In this document: in pieces, positions 16,303-26,400 of the stretch
Layout of the letters: the number at the start of each line of letters is the position of its first letter
How positions within the stretch are numbered: the first letter of the stretch is position 1
From: JBMYQA01 sp049600855
GTDB taxonomy: Bacteria; Bacteroidota; Bacteroidia; Cytophagales; Flammeovirgaceae
Assembly (NCBI GenBank): GCA_049600855.1
Contig: JBMYQA010000024.1
Coordinates: 1-36,611, forward strand
Direction of reading: 5' to 3'
DNA: 36,611 bases
Made by a program: the position numbers and the translations under genes
The notes under the pieces: model-generated
Told to the model about the DNA's origin: nothing
The model's database searches: none
The model's input: the letters and a program-made list of their open reading frames with translations, nothing else

Positions 16303-16337
16303 AAAACAGGTTCAAGTAATCAACATGAACCTGTTTT
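16303..16337. terminator. Bidirectional terminator between slipin and A2M genes
   Basis: AAAACAGGTTCA and TGAACCTGTTTT form a 12-bp perfect stem with an 11-nt loop and A/T runs on both sides. It lies between the slipin stop (16269) and the stop of the convergent alpha-2-macroglobulin gene (16357), so it can serve both. Confidence 0.88.
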
Positions 16338-16356
16338 CTTATAAAATGAGCAGTAT

Positions 16357-19300
16357 TTACTCCTTAATCTCCAAGGTTTCAAAATCACTAAATCCTCGAA
16401 TTTCAGGATAGTACATGAGCTGTGAAACGGCTGGGGTAATGTTAAATTTACCAGGAATTTGTGCTTTCAGGATGTATGAATATTCATAATCTCCTTTGTA
16501 CAGCTTCGTAATGGTCATGGCAAATTTCTCATCGCGGAACTCTTGGTGTGTATACCAACGGCTCCAACGACTGTAGTAATTTCTACGTCCATAATAATTA
16601 TATTGACCCGTATAATTACTTTCCCCTTCCACAATATACCCTTTGGTATCTCGCACAAACTCACAACCTGCGGGAATTGGATCTTCAATTAAGATATGAT
16701 CCCGATCTACCGAAGAAGTGATCTTGGTTTTCACAAAAATATCATCTCCCGATTTAATCTCAGACTGCGCAATGGGTACCTTTTTGTAAGTCAATTTGCC
16801 GTGTTTGTCAAACTTGCGTTCCAACTTAAAGTATTCTCTTTTCACCTTAAATGGCTGTTCATTTTTCTTTACCGCTTTTACATCATCTTTTCCATCTAAG
16901 AAATAAGTAAGCTTCGCATTCACATAACTCGTCCCTTTTCCCTTTTGCACCAAACGAATCGTATTATCTCCATGATTCAGCAAATTCAGGCTCTTGTCCA
17001 TTTTTTCGTCTTTCGCAGCCATAAACGAAACGCCTTTAATTTGATAATTTTTGCCTTTGCTGCCTCGCACAAAAACGAGATTATCCAGCTTCGTACCATT
17101 TACATAAAGCTCAACAGCCATATCAGGGTTAAAATCTTTCTTAATCAATTCATTCATCCCGTAAATAGTCATGGCCGTTTGGCGGGTATTGTGCCACGAT
17201 TTGCCTTTACGCTTCATCAATAACCACTGCGCCGCTCCTGGCAATAACTCATGATCAGGATTAATCATCGCCAAAGCACGGACAGCATTTGCCGTAGTTT
17301 CCACTTGATCTTTCTGCCAACTGTAGTAGAACTTTTCTCCACCCCAAAAATACATTCCGCCTTCTTTCTGCACATGTTGCTCTAGCCACGCAGTCATCTC
17401 TTTCATCACCTGCTCATCTTTCACCAAATGGGCCGCTTGCAACCATAAAGCAGCTTCATAGCTATTTTTCACCTTGTCGGCTTTGTAGCTTTTTTTGTCC
17501 CACAATTTGGTTAACTCACATTGCATGGCTACCATCATTTGGTAAGCATAAAGGGTGCTTGATTTTTCTCCTACATTATCTGAGGTTAACCGCTTTGAAA
17601 GTTGATTTGATAACGCATGTACAGCACGCGAATACATGCTTTGATCTACGGTATATCCCGCTTTTTTAGCTAAGTGTAGGCCATTCGAAACATAAGCCGT
17701 ATAATAAGGGCTAGAGCTATCATTGCGCCACCATCCCCAACCGCCATCATTTTGTTGGAGTTGACCTAAACGTTCCAAGCCTTTGTTGACCATTTTTAAA
17801 AGTTCCTCCTCACTAATATTGCTTTGGTAGTTTCCCCCCAACTCTTTCAAGGTATTAGCGACCAATACATTGGGCAAAAAGCGGCTCATAGTCTGTTCTA
17901 CACACCCGTAAGGATAGCCAATCAAATCATCCATAGCGCTTAATAGTGCAGAAGTGATTGAAGGAGCAGCACTCAATTCCAAATTCACTGTATTCAAATC
18001 GGTACCTTTAGGAATGGTGATTGTCAGGGTATTCTTGGCATCATTTTGTAGATAAGAGGCCGATGCAGTAATCATCTCTAAGCCAAATGGTTTTACAGGC
18101 ACTTTTACTTCTTTGGCATCTGATTCTTCATCCGTTAACGCTTTTACGGTAAGTTTTGCATTTACCGCCCATGTGGCATCTACCTTCCAATCAATTCGCT
18201 CCTCTCCATTGGCTCCTACTTGAATCGTTTGGGTGGAACCAGCTACTTCTACGCCATCAGCGAGTAAGGATACTTTTACCGATTTTCCTTCACTCAAGTA
18301 ATTATGAATGTTGGTCGCAATCAATAACTCATCACCAACGGTCATAAAACGAGGCGTTTCCATCCGTACCAATAAGTTTTTCCGAACAATGGTTTTGGCT
18401 ATGGTTTGTCCTACTTTGGTATCTTGTGTAACTACACGCACAGTGGTTCGCCAAGTGGTCAGGTTATCGGGTAATTTGATGCGCACTTTAGCAAGTCCTA
18501 AACTATTCGTAGTGACCACAGGATTCCAATAAATGGCATCTTGAAAATCTCGCCGAATGGTCGCTTCTTTGTAATCTGTTGCTGGTTTATCAGCAGTAGA
18601 ACGCTCTTCAACATCTGCTTTATGTTTAGCCATAGCCCTTCCTTCTTTTCTCATCGCACTTGTTGCCACTACTTCTCGCACATGCTGGGTAGTTATCCCC
18701 TCAGCAGCAGCATCAAGACTAAACACCGCTTCTTCTGCCTCTTCTTCCACCTCATCAACAAGCGCAATTCCATTAGTCATCACATCATCCGATCCTCCAT
18801 TCCCTGTATTTGCATGCTTACTAGCTTCTTGCCAGTCTTTTAGCTGCTTACTCGTGAGGTTTGGATAAAAATCATGATCTTTCAAATCACGATCGATTTC
18901 TACATGTACTATTGTTGCTCTGTTTTTATACGTTAGCACATGCTTTAGAACCGCTTTACCTTTTGGACCAATAAACATTAAATCCACATAATCATTCTCA
19001 AAGCCACGCATCGAATAATAACCATACTCGTTGGTTTTAAAGGTTTTTCCTTTTGCTTTAATTTGAATATTCTTCAAGGGATTCCCTGTTTCCTTATCAA
19101 ATACAAAACCTCTAATCGTTCCTTCTTTCGTATATTCTCCATAAGCCAAGTGATACCAACTCTTCTGAGTCCAAATACTTCTTCGATCAATTTGCTCATC
19201 ATATCGCTTCAAACGTGCAAGCAATTCTTTCATCTTTAGCTTACGACTATATTTATAAGTTCCAAAATTGTTATGATACGTAGAACTGTAGCTGGTATAC

Positions 19301-21573
19301 TCTTGATTTTTGTAGAATACTTTGCGGATGTCTGGCGTTTTGTCAGGATACAACGAGTAAATACTTTCATCAGCAGTACTCAATACGACTTGGGCATTGG
19401 GTACTGGTTGGCCATCCTGATCGGTGACTTTAATGGTTGCCTCTGCCCAAGTGCGTGGTTTGTAATCCTTTTTATCGAAGGTAATGCTCACATTCATATA
19501 CTTGTGAGCAGGAATAAATGTAATTTTCTCTACACGCTGATACAATTTCCCTTGATATACGTAGTTCACCGCAATGTCAATCTTACCCGAAGCATCTGCA
19601 TCAAATGTCAACTCCAGCGTTTTCATGCCTCCTTGATCTGCACCCTTTTCGGGAAGTTGTTTTCCTTTCATATAATGCAATTGGCTATACGCTAAATTCT
19701 GACTGCTCGCAGTGACTAAGGCATCTACATTGTGCTTGGTGATGATCACCGCTTTCACCTTTTCGCCAGACTGATAGACCTTCTTATCCGTCATAATTTG
19801 GATACTTGCTGAATTATTGTGCCACCAATTATACGACCAATCACCTTCTTGAATCACATAGAGGTAAGAGGTAGTCGTTACTTTCCGATCTCGTTTATCT
19901 TTCCCTTCAAATTCAATATGGTAATAACCCGCTTGCTTAGGTTGGAAAGTTAATTCAGCTTCTCCAGTTTCCTGTTGAGTGTTTACGGTATAAGTGCCTA
20001 CTTTATCTTTCGTCCACTTATGGTTTTCCCAAAATTGACGATATACGGTTGCCGTTAAATTGGTACCTATAGGTTGACCAGAAAGATCGGCTGTAGAGAC
20101 TAATACGCTCGCTTCTTCATCCAAATCGTAATAATACTTCTCACTATATGCGGTAATAGAATACTCGGTATACGCCACCATTGTTGTGGAAGAGCCTGTA
20201 ATGGTTCGCCTACTCGCATCTCGAACGTCTGCCATTACCGTATAGCGATAGTTGCGACGGTTATCCTTATTCGATTCTTCCGTAGGAATTTCCACACTAA
20301 ATGTACCATCTTCATTCAATTGCCCCGTACCATACTTCACCACTTCTCGATTAGTCGTGTAATGTCCATAATACTCTTCATACCACCACGAATAAGCCCA
20401 ACTTCTCCAATACGGCACATAATATTGTTCACGTATTACTCGATACGTTACAGTGGCATTTTTTACTGGAGACCCAAAGAAATAATTTGCCGTAACTTCT
20501 GCCTTAATTTGATCGCCTAAAACGTATTGATTTTTATCGAGCGATACGGTGACTTCGTATTCTGGTTTCTTGTACTCTTCTACCAAAAAGGTGTATTGGT
20601 TTTGCCAATCGTAGCTTCCTTTGCCCATGACTCGCGTCCGAATGGTATAGGAGCCGAGTTTCATCTCTTTGGTAAGCTTCAAACTATCTGAAAAGGTGCC
20701 CATACCATCTAAGGCCACATTTTTAACCACAATTTGTGTCCCTTGAGGGCCAGTAATCTGATAAGTAATGGAATCTGCTGGAATCTTATATCGAAACTTG
20801 TCTTTGATTCTTAAGATTCCTTTAATTTTTACGGTTTGTTCGGGTCGATAAGCGGAGCGATCTGTAAACAGGTAGGAGGTTAAGCCATTTTGTCCTGAAT
20901 AACGGTAATAGTTATAAAAGTAAGCCTTAGATACGGCAATTTTATTTCCTTTTATGCCAAGCACTGTAGGATAAATGTAATTTCCCTTTCCTTTCCATTT
21001 GAATGCGGCCAAACCATTATCATAATTTGTAGCTTCTAACACCGTTTTAGCTAGCAAGGCTTTTGCTTTAAAATCCTTTACAGCAATACCTGTTTGCGTA
21101 TTTGCCATGTAACAAACCATTTCATCTATACTAGATTTGGTTATTAGACTGTAGTTCGAAACGAATATGGGAATTTGGGCAACTTCTCCTTGCTCATAGG
21201 CATCTAAAATGTATAAACCCGACTTGAGTTTACCAAGATCTACTACATTAGAATAGGTGTTATGGGTAAATTCATACTCCCAACTTTTCACCTCTTCAAA
21301 AGTATTTATGACAGAATCGGGGAAGAGATTGTAATAGCCTTGAAACGCTGGATGTGAGATGATGCTTTCCACATCTTTAACTTTAAATAAGCGCATGGTG
21401 AGTTTACGCTGCTTATTTTTACCTTCTTGATAATAATAATAATTTGAGCAATTGATCTTTACCACTTCATCTTCTGAAAATACCCGTTGGGCAGATAGAT
21501 AAAAGCGATTTGCAGAGGCAGCATTTACCATGCCTAGCAATATGACGAGTATTAAAAGGGTTTTCTGTTTCAT
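16357..21573 (-). CDS. Alpha-2-macroglobulin-like protein with thioester motif
   Basis: This 1738-aa exported protein has a signal peptide (cleaved near residue 21, no lipobox). It has macroglobulin-type beta domains, with the MG2-like region near 230-330 (SYLFTDRSAYRPEQTVKIKG). The bait/A2M domain lies near 1005-1090 (DAIYWNPVVTTNSLGLAKVRIKLPDN), and an alpha-helical thioester domain follows to about 1480. C1224-V-E-Q (PYGCVEQTMSRF) matches the CxEQ thioester motif that traps attacking proteases covalently. A carboxypeptidase-regulatory-like domain is inserted near 816-880 (IRGFVFDKETGNPLKNIQIKAKGK), an unusual addition. Bacterial homologues are thought to protect the periplasm or surface from proteases, often paired with PBP1C; no such gene is adjacent. 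Many Tyr/Trp-rich segments lie around 385-410. Confidence 0.9.
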   Translation of the reverse strand: MKQKTLLILVILLGMVNAASANRFYLSAQRVFSEDEVVKINCSNYYYYQEGKNKQRKLTMRLFKVKDVESIISHPAFQGYYNLFPDSVINTFEEVKSWEYEFTHNTYSNVVDLGKLKSGLYILDAYEQGEVAQIPIFVSNYSLITKSSIDEMVCYMANTQTGIAVKDFKAKALLAKTVLEATNYDNGLAAFKWKGKGNYIYPTVLGIKGNKIAVSKAYFYNYYRYSGQNGLTSYLFTDRSAYRPEQTVKIKGILRIKDKFRYKIPADSITYQITGPQGTQIVVKNVALDGMGTFSDSLKLTKEMKLGSYTIRTRVMGKGSYDWQNQYTFLVEEYKKPEYEVTVSLDKNQYVLGDQIKAEVTANYFFGSPVKNATVTYRVIREQYYVPYWRSWAYSWWYEEYYGHYTTNREVVKYGTGQLNEDGTFSVEIPTEESNKDNRRNYRYTVMADVRDASRRTITGSSTTMVAYTEYSITAYSEKYYYDLDEEASVLVSTADLSGQPIGTNLTATVYRQFWENHKWTKDKVGTYTVNTQQETGEAELTFQPKQAGYYHIEFEGKDKRDRKVTTTSYLYVIQEGDWSYNWWHNNSASIQIMTDKKVYQSGEKVKAVIITKHNVDALVTASSQNLAYSQLHYMKGKQLPEKGADQGGMKTLELTFDADASGKIDIAVNYVYQGKLYQRVEKITFIPAHKYMNVSITFDKKDYKPRTWAEATIKVTDQDGQPVPNAQVVLSTADESIYSLYPDKTPDIRKVFYKNQEYTSYSSTYHNNFGTYKYSRKLKMKELLARLKRYDEQIDRRSIWTQKSWYHLAYGEYTKEGTIRGFVFDKETGNPLKNIQIKAKGKTFKTNEYGYYSMRGFENDYVDLMFIGPKGKAVLKHVLTYKNRATIVHVEIDRDLKDHDFYPNLTSKQLKDWQEASKHANTGNGGSDDVMTNGIALVDEVEEEAEEAVFSLDAAAEGITTQHVREVVATSAMRKEGRAMAKHKADVEERSTADKPATDYKEATIRRDFQDAIYWNPVVTTNSLGLAKVRIKLPDNLTTWRTTVRVVTQDTKVGQTIAKTIVRKNLLVRMETPRFMTVGDELLIATNIHNYLSEGKSVKVSLLADGVEVAGSTQTIQVGANGEERIDWKVDATWAVNAKLTVKALTDEESDAKEVKVPVKPFGLEMITASASYLQNDAKNTLTITIPKGTDLNTVNLELSAAPSITSALLSAMDDLIGYPYGCVEQTMSRFLPNVLVANTLKELGGNYQSNISEEELLKMVNKGLERLGQLQQNDGGWGWWRNDSSSPYYTAYVSNGLHLAKKAGYTVDQSMYSRAVHALSNQLSKRLTSDNVGEKSSTLYAYQMMVAMQCELTKLWDKKSYKADKVKNSYEAALWLQAAHLVKDEQVMKEMTAWLEQHVQKEGGMYFWGGEKFYYSWQKDQVETTANAVRALAMINPDHELLPGAAQWLLMKRKGKSWHNTRQTAMTIYGMNELIKKDFNPDMAVELYVNGTKLDNLVFVRGSKGKNYQIKGVSFMAAKDEKMDKSLNLLNHGDNTIRLVQKGKGTSYVNAKLTYFLDGKDDVKAVKKNEQPFKVKREYFKLERKFDKHGKLTYKKVPIAQSEIKSGDDIFVKTKITSSVDRDHILIEDPIPAGCEFVRDTKGYIVEGESNYTGQYNYYGRRNYYSRWSRWYTHQEFRDEKFAMTITKLYKGDYEYSYILKAQIPGKFNITPAVSQLMYYPEIRGFSDFETLEIKE

Positions 21574-21984
21574 AAGTTCAGTTTAAAATATGTCCGAAAG
21601 GGGTCGTGCCTGTAAATTATAGAATTTGTCTGAAAGATGCAGTTTTCAAAGTATTTCCATATATTGGTAAAATTTTTTTTGAATCTTTTTCGAACTCATT
21701 AAGATTGAGTGTGCAAGTGATTGAAACTGTTCATTTGTCATCAGTTGTAAGTGCTTGTCTTTCAGCTGGTCGAGCCAATCATCTTTCAATTAAGTTCTTT
21801 TCAAATAATGTAATAAAAATCTACATTTGTAAAAAAAGATGGCTCTGAAAATCCATGAATTCTGAGTGAATTGAACGGAAAAATTAAAATCACTTCAACA
21901 ATTGGCAAATCATTTGCTCAACAAAAAGTGCTTAAAGTTCGTAAAAAGCCTCAATAAGTGTTCTACCAAACAAACTGTTTTTTT
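21574..21984. other. Divergent intergenic region, A2M versus cytochrome c peroxidase
   Basis: These 411 bp lie between two divergent genes and are AT-rich. An 80-codon frame at 21606-21848 has no resemblance to a known family and a composition typical of noncoding DNA. The one recognisable site is the plus-strand promoter box at 21822. No matching minus-strand box for the A2M gene was found. Confidence 0.5.
21822..21829 (+). promoter_or_regulatory. Bacteroidota -7 promoter box for the cytochrome c peroxidase gene
   Basis: TACATTTG matches TAnnTTTG exactly. TTTC about 19 nt upstream is a weak -33 element. The start codon at 21985 would have a leader of about 150 nt. Confidence 0.5.
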
Positions 21985-23331
21985 ATGTTCAAAAAATTCA
22001 AGCTATTGCCAATACTAGCTGCGGTGTTACTATTGGCAGGATGTAATGACGATGATGAAATTGCGTCATTAGACAACCAATTACAAACCTTACTTGCCAC
22101 TGCTGGAGGAACTCAGGGACAAGACTATTTCAAACTCCCTTCGAGTACTGATTTCAGTAGTATCCCTCAAGACCCTAGAAATCCCATCACTACTGCAAAA
22201 GTAGAATTAGGGGAAGCCTTATTTCACGAAACGGCCTTAGCCATTGTCCCTAAAATTGCTTCTGGTAAAGACACCTATTCTTGTGCGAGTTGCCATCATG
22301 CAGCGGCAGGATTTCAAGCGGGTGTTCAACAAGGCATTGGCGAAGGAGGATCAGGTTTTGGCTCAAATGGTTCTGGTCGCCTTCCAAATAGCGGCTATGA
22401 TCTAACTGATTTAGATGTTCAACCAATTCGTACGCCAACCGCGATGAATGGAGCCTTTCAACACCTGATGCTTTGGAATGGGCAATTTGGAGGGACAGGA
22501 GACAATATTGGCACAGAAGCCAACTGGACAGCAGGTACTCCTAAAGAAACAAACCACTTAGGCTTTGAAGGTTTAGAAACACAAGCCATTGCTGGCATGA
22601 AAGTTCACCGCCTGGATATAGACACAAACAGACTTTTCCCCTATGGCTACAAAGCACTTTTTGATGCTGCATTCCCCGATGTTGCAGAGGCAGATCGCTA
22701 TAATAGAGAAACTGCAGGTTTGGCAATGGCTGCTTACGAACGTACCATTATGTCTAATCAGGCACCTTTCCAAGAATGGCTTAATGGAGATATGACCGCT
22801 ATGACTGATGCTGAAAAAGAAGGAGCCATCTTGTTTTTTGGCAAAGCCAATTGTGTGTCTTGTCACACTGGTCCAGCATTAAACAGCATGAAATTCTATG
22901 CAATTGGTATGAATGACTTGGATGGTCCTGGTGTTTATGGTGTAGGCGATACTGAAGTGGCTGATGCAGGAAAAGGTCGTGGTAGCTTTACAGGCAAAGA
23001 AGAAGACATGTTTAAGTTTAAAGTACCTCAGCTATACAACTTGCCGAACTCACCATTTTACGGTCATGGCGGTAACTTTACAAGCATCAAGGATGTACTT
23101 GACTATAAAAATGCTGCGGTTCCTCAAAACTCAACAGTACCTACTAGTCAGTTAGCTACGGAGTTTACTCCATTGAACTTGACTGATGCAGAAATTGCCT
23201 CATTAACACTTTTCTTAGAAAAAAGCTTGGTAGATGCTAATTTAAGTCGTTACGAGCCGACCGCACTTCCTTCAGGATATTGTTTCCCCAATGCAGATCA
23301 ACAATCTAAAACCGATTTAGGTTGTAATTAA
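21985..23331 (+). CDS. Di-heme cytochrome c peroxidase family lipoprotein
   Basis: This 448-aa protein has a lipoprotein signal ending LLLAGC, so it is anchored in a membrane facing the periplasm or surface. Two CxxCH heme sites are visible: CASCH at 100-104 and CVSCH at 290-294, each in its own cytochrome-c domain, as in bacterial cytochrome c peroxidase/MauG. Family members reduce hydrogen peroxide with electrons from small cytochromes, or oxidise proteins or cofactors. Other family cues are ELGEALFHET before the first heme, PIRTPTAMNGAF, and FKVPQLYNLPNSPFYGHGG near the C-terminus. I chose the ATG at 21985, because a GTG at 21958 would put nine extra residues before the signal. It is single, with a terminator at 23342. 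Confidence 0.92.
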   Translation: MFKKFKLLPILAAVLLLAGCNDDDEIASLDNQLQTLLATAGGTQGQDYFKLPSSTDFSSIPQDPRNPITTAKVELGEALFHETALAIVPKIASGKDTYSCASCHHAAAGFQAGVQQGIGEGGSGFGSNGSGRLPNSGYDLTDLDVQPIRTPTAMNGAFQHLMLWNGQFGGTGDNIGTEANWTAGTPKETNHLGFEGLETQAIAGMKVHRLDIDTNRLFPYGYKALFDAAFPDVAEADRYNRETAGLAMAAYERTIMSNQAPFQEWLNGDMTAMTDAEKEGAILFFGKANCVSCHTGPALNSMKFYAIGMNDLDGPGVYGVGDTEVADAGKGRGSFTGKEEDMFKFKVPQLYNLPNSPFYGHGGNFTSIKDVLDYKNAAVPQNSTVPTSQLATEFTPLNLTDAEIASLTLFLEKSLVDANLSRYEPTALPSGYCFPNADQQSKTDLGCN

Positions 23332-23341
23332 CTGTTCTTAA

Positions 23342-23390
23342 TTATGGGCAGTAGAGGCATAAGGTTTTACGCCTCTACTACTGCCCATAA
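23342..23390. terminator. Shared terminator between convergent genes
   Basis: A long stem (TTATGGGCAGTAGAGGC against GCCTCTA-CTA-CTGCCCATAA, with a 3-nt bulge and 12-nt loop) lies between the peroxidase stop (23331) and the stop of the minus-strand 1589-aa gene (23456). It can act on both strands, although flanking T runs are short. Confidence 0.8.
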
Positions 23391-23455
23391 AATTTAGCTA
23401 ATACCAGAAGACATTATATTAACCTATATACCGCTTCTAGTTTTAACTCCACGCT

Positions 23456-26400
23456 TTATTGACCTACATATATTTTCTTCGCACTTAAACCTTTATTGTT
23501 CTTCACTTGAATAATGTATATGCCCTTTCTGGGTAAGGTAAATGTGTGTTGAATGTAGCTATTTCGAAACTGCATCAGTGTTTTCCCAGAGCTATCCAGC
23601 ACGCGCACTTCAGAAATCGCACTTGGGCCATCGGCAAACTGCAAGTGTACCTGTTGACCAGCAGCAAAGATACTTACTCCTCTATCCGCCAATTCATCTT
23701 CCAAACTAGTTACGCCTTCTACACGGAAATGTACCACGAAACGATTGGCGACTTCCTCTCCCTTGGTCAAGGTAATAAATGGCCCCGCTGAGTTTTGTAA
23801 ATCTGTAAGCAAACCCGTCACTCGATCTTCTAAATAGATTTCTGTATTTACAGGGAAGTTCGTTAACTCACCCACTTTAATTTGATGCGTTCCTGTACGT
23901 GCCGCTAATATGTTTAAGGGAATGCTCACCAAGTCATTTCCCAAAGGAGCACGACAATCCATCATCAAGTGATGATCACCATCTGCTTGATAGCTCATGA
24001 TTAAGGGATAATCACTCGAACTATTGAAGAACTTGCGAGCATCATATACATCCCAAGTATCTACCGCTCCATCAATAAAATAAAGCACTAGTTCATCCGT
24101 TCGATTATCTTCATCGGCTAGCTGAAGCCTCAATAAGCCTTCTTTTTCGGGACTATCTCGCTGTGTTCTTAAAAAGCTAACACCACTATTTGAAGTTAAA
24201 CGATGTGTATTTTTCAGGTTAAGGGTATGATTTCCTGTAGCCATTACAAAGAATCCTTGCATGGCTGCAATGTCTTTAGCACCTCCATTCACCCCCACAT
24301 CACTGGCTGCATTATACCCTCTATTCACTCCTGTATATTCAGCCGTGGCATCAAATAGGTACACCGTGGCATCCACATCTGTTGTATTGTCTGCATCGTC
24401 ATAAATTGCATTCCAATCTAATGGAGATGGATATGGATTACCAATTAAATTCCAACCCGAGTTGGTTTGTCCACCATTTGTTATGCTGACAGCTACATTT
24501 CCTGTATTTAATGTACCATTTCCAATATCCACCACACCATCTGAGCTTACGCGAATAGCAAAACCCTGCCCTGCATTCATGCTCATCGAAGTAGCACTCG
24601 GTGTTTCCCAACCATATTCGGCCTGATCTTTCAATTCTCCAGTAAATGTTCCACTACTCACGGTACCCGATTGCACTAAGGATTCATCGTAATAATACAC
24701 ATTGGGGAAAGGTGTGATTAAATTGTATTCTCCACCATTTGAGGGGCTAAATGTCACGCCAATTCCCTCAAAAGATAAACCGACATCGCCTGAGAACTCG
24801 TTCACGGTTGCCCCAGTAACGGGAGCAGCGAAATAGCGATAACCATTTGTTGTGCCTGCATCAATGTAGCGTTCCATCGTGACATTACCTGTTACGGAAC
24901 CACTCGTATTGACCACAATCGCAGTTTCAGCAGCACTCGATTTCAGCGTGAGGTTGCCACCAGAAGCCAAATTACCATTAGTTAACGTTAACGCACCACT
25001 TATCGAGGAAGCCGCATCAAGCGCTGCTCCTGCGGCATTGTTTATGGTTAAGTTATAAAAACTGCCCGAAATAGTTTGCAGAGCGACACCCTCTAAGGTC
25101 ACTGTTGAACCCGTTTCGGCAGTAAGGTTACTTCCACCAAATAAATCACCCGAAAGGCTCACCGTGCCAGCAGCATTGATGGTTAAGATCGCCTCTAAGC
25201 ACAATACCTCACACGTAATATCGCCATACGTGTCTGTATCGTAAGCAGACGCTATTTTCGCATTTACCGAAGCTGTAGGTGCTCCATTACTCCAAGTGCC
25301 ACCACTAAAAGTCGTGCCTACGATAATGAAATCATCTGAGCTATTTGCAGTACCTCCTGGAGTTGTTACTGAAACCGTACCTGAAGTGGCTCCTGTTGGA
25401 ATAGTTACTGTAATAGAAGTCGCACTTGTTACGGTAAAAATTGGGGCATCTGTACCATTAAAGCTCACACTACTCACTCCACTAAAATCGGTACCTGTAA
25501 TGGTCAAGTCCTCTCCTGCTTCTCCACATGGACTAGAGAACCCTGTAATGGTTGGCGTAACCAATAAACTACTCACTTGTCCTCTAAACGCTCCACGCCC
25601 ATGCGTGCCAACCATCACCATGCCATCAACATTTCTGATGGCGAGAGATTGCACAATCGTATTGCCAATTTCGCTTGTTCCTAACTGCGTCCATGCTGTT
25701 GAACTCCCGTTCAATGTTGATGTTCCATACAAGCCTGTACTTGTTCCCACGAGATAGCATGTGGTGCTATTGTAGGTATGAATAGCAGCAGAACGAATGG
25801 ATGGACCAGGATCAGAACCATTTCCGATTAAATCGCCTTCTATTTCAGACCACGTTGTGCCTCCATCACTGGTATAGAACACCCCAACGACATTGTAATT
25901 ACTAATCACCACAATCACTTCATCCGCATCTTCGGGATTTACAGCAATGTCATGAATCCAGCCTCCTGCAGGCCAGTTTGTGGTAGCTGGTGTAATGTCT
26001 GTTGGCACGGTACTTACGGCAGCTGTATGCGCATTTGTGATTTTATAAACTTTGGGCGATGCCGTTGCAGCTGAGCCTTGGAATTGTGAAGCACCAAAAT
26101 ACAACACATCAGCAGGGGATGTTGATACCTCGATCGCAGAGATACTTGAGGCGTTGGAAATTGCAGCAGATACAGTCGTCTCTACCGCGGTCATTTCTTC
26201 CCAACCATCGCCAGTACCATAAATCGTTTGATCTCCAACACTAGTACTGGCAATGGAAGTATGCCTCCACAATTCTGCATTAAATGTACCGCTAGAAAGA
26301 TTGGCAGTATGTGAAGGGAAATAAACGTATTCCTCATTATTCGGATCAACAACATAGGCTTGAATGAACTGATAACGACCTGTATTACTTCGAGGACGAA

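Noticed and set aside
21606..21848. 80-codon ORF upstream of the cytochrome c peroxidase gene
   Set aside because: No recognisable domain, and it covers the promoter region of a divergent gene pair.
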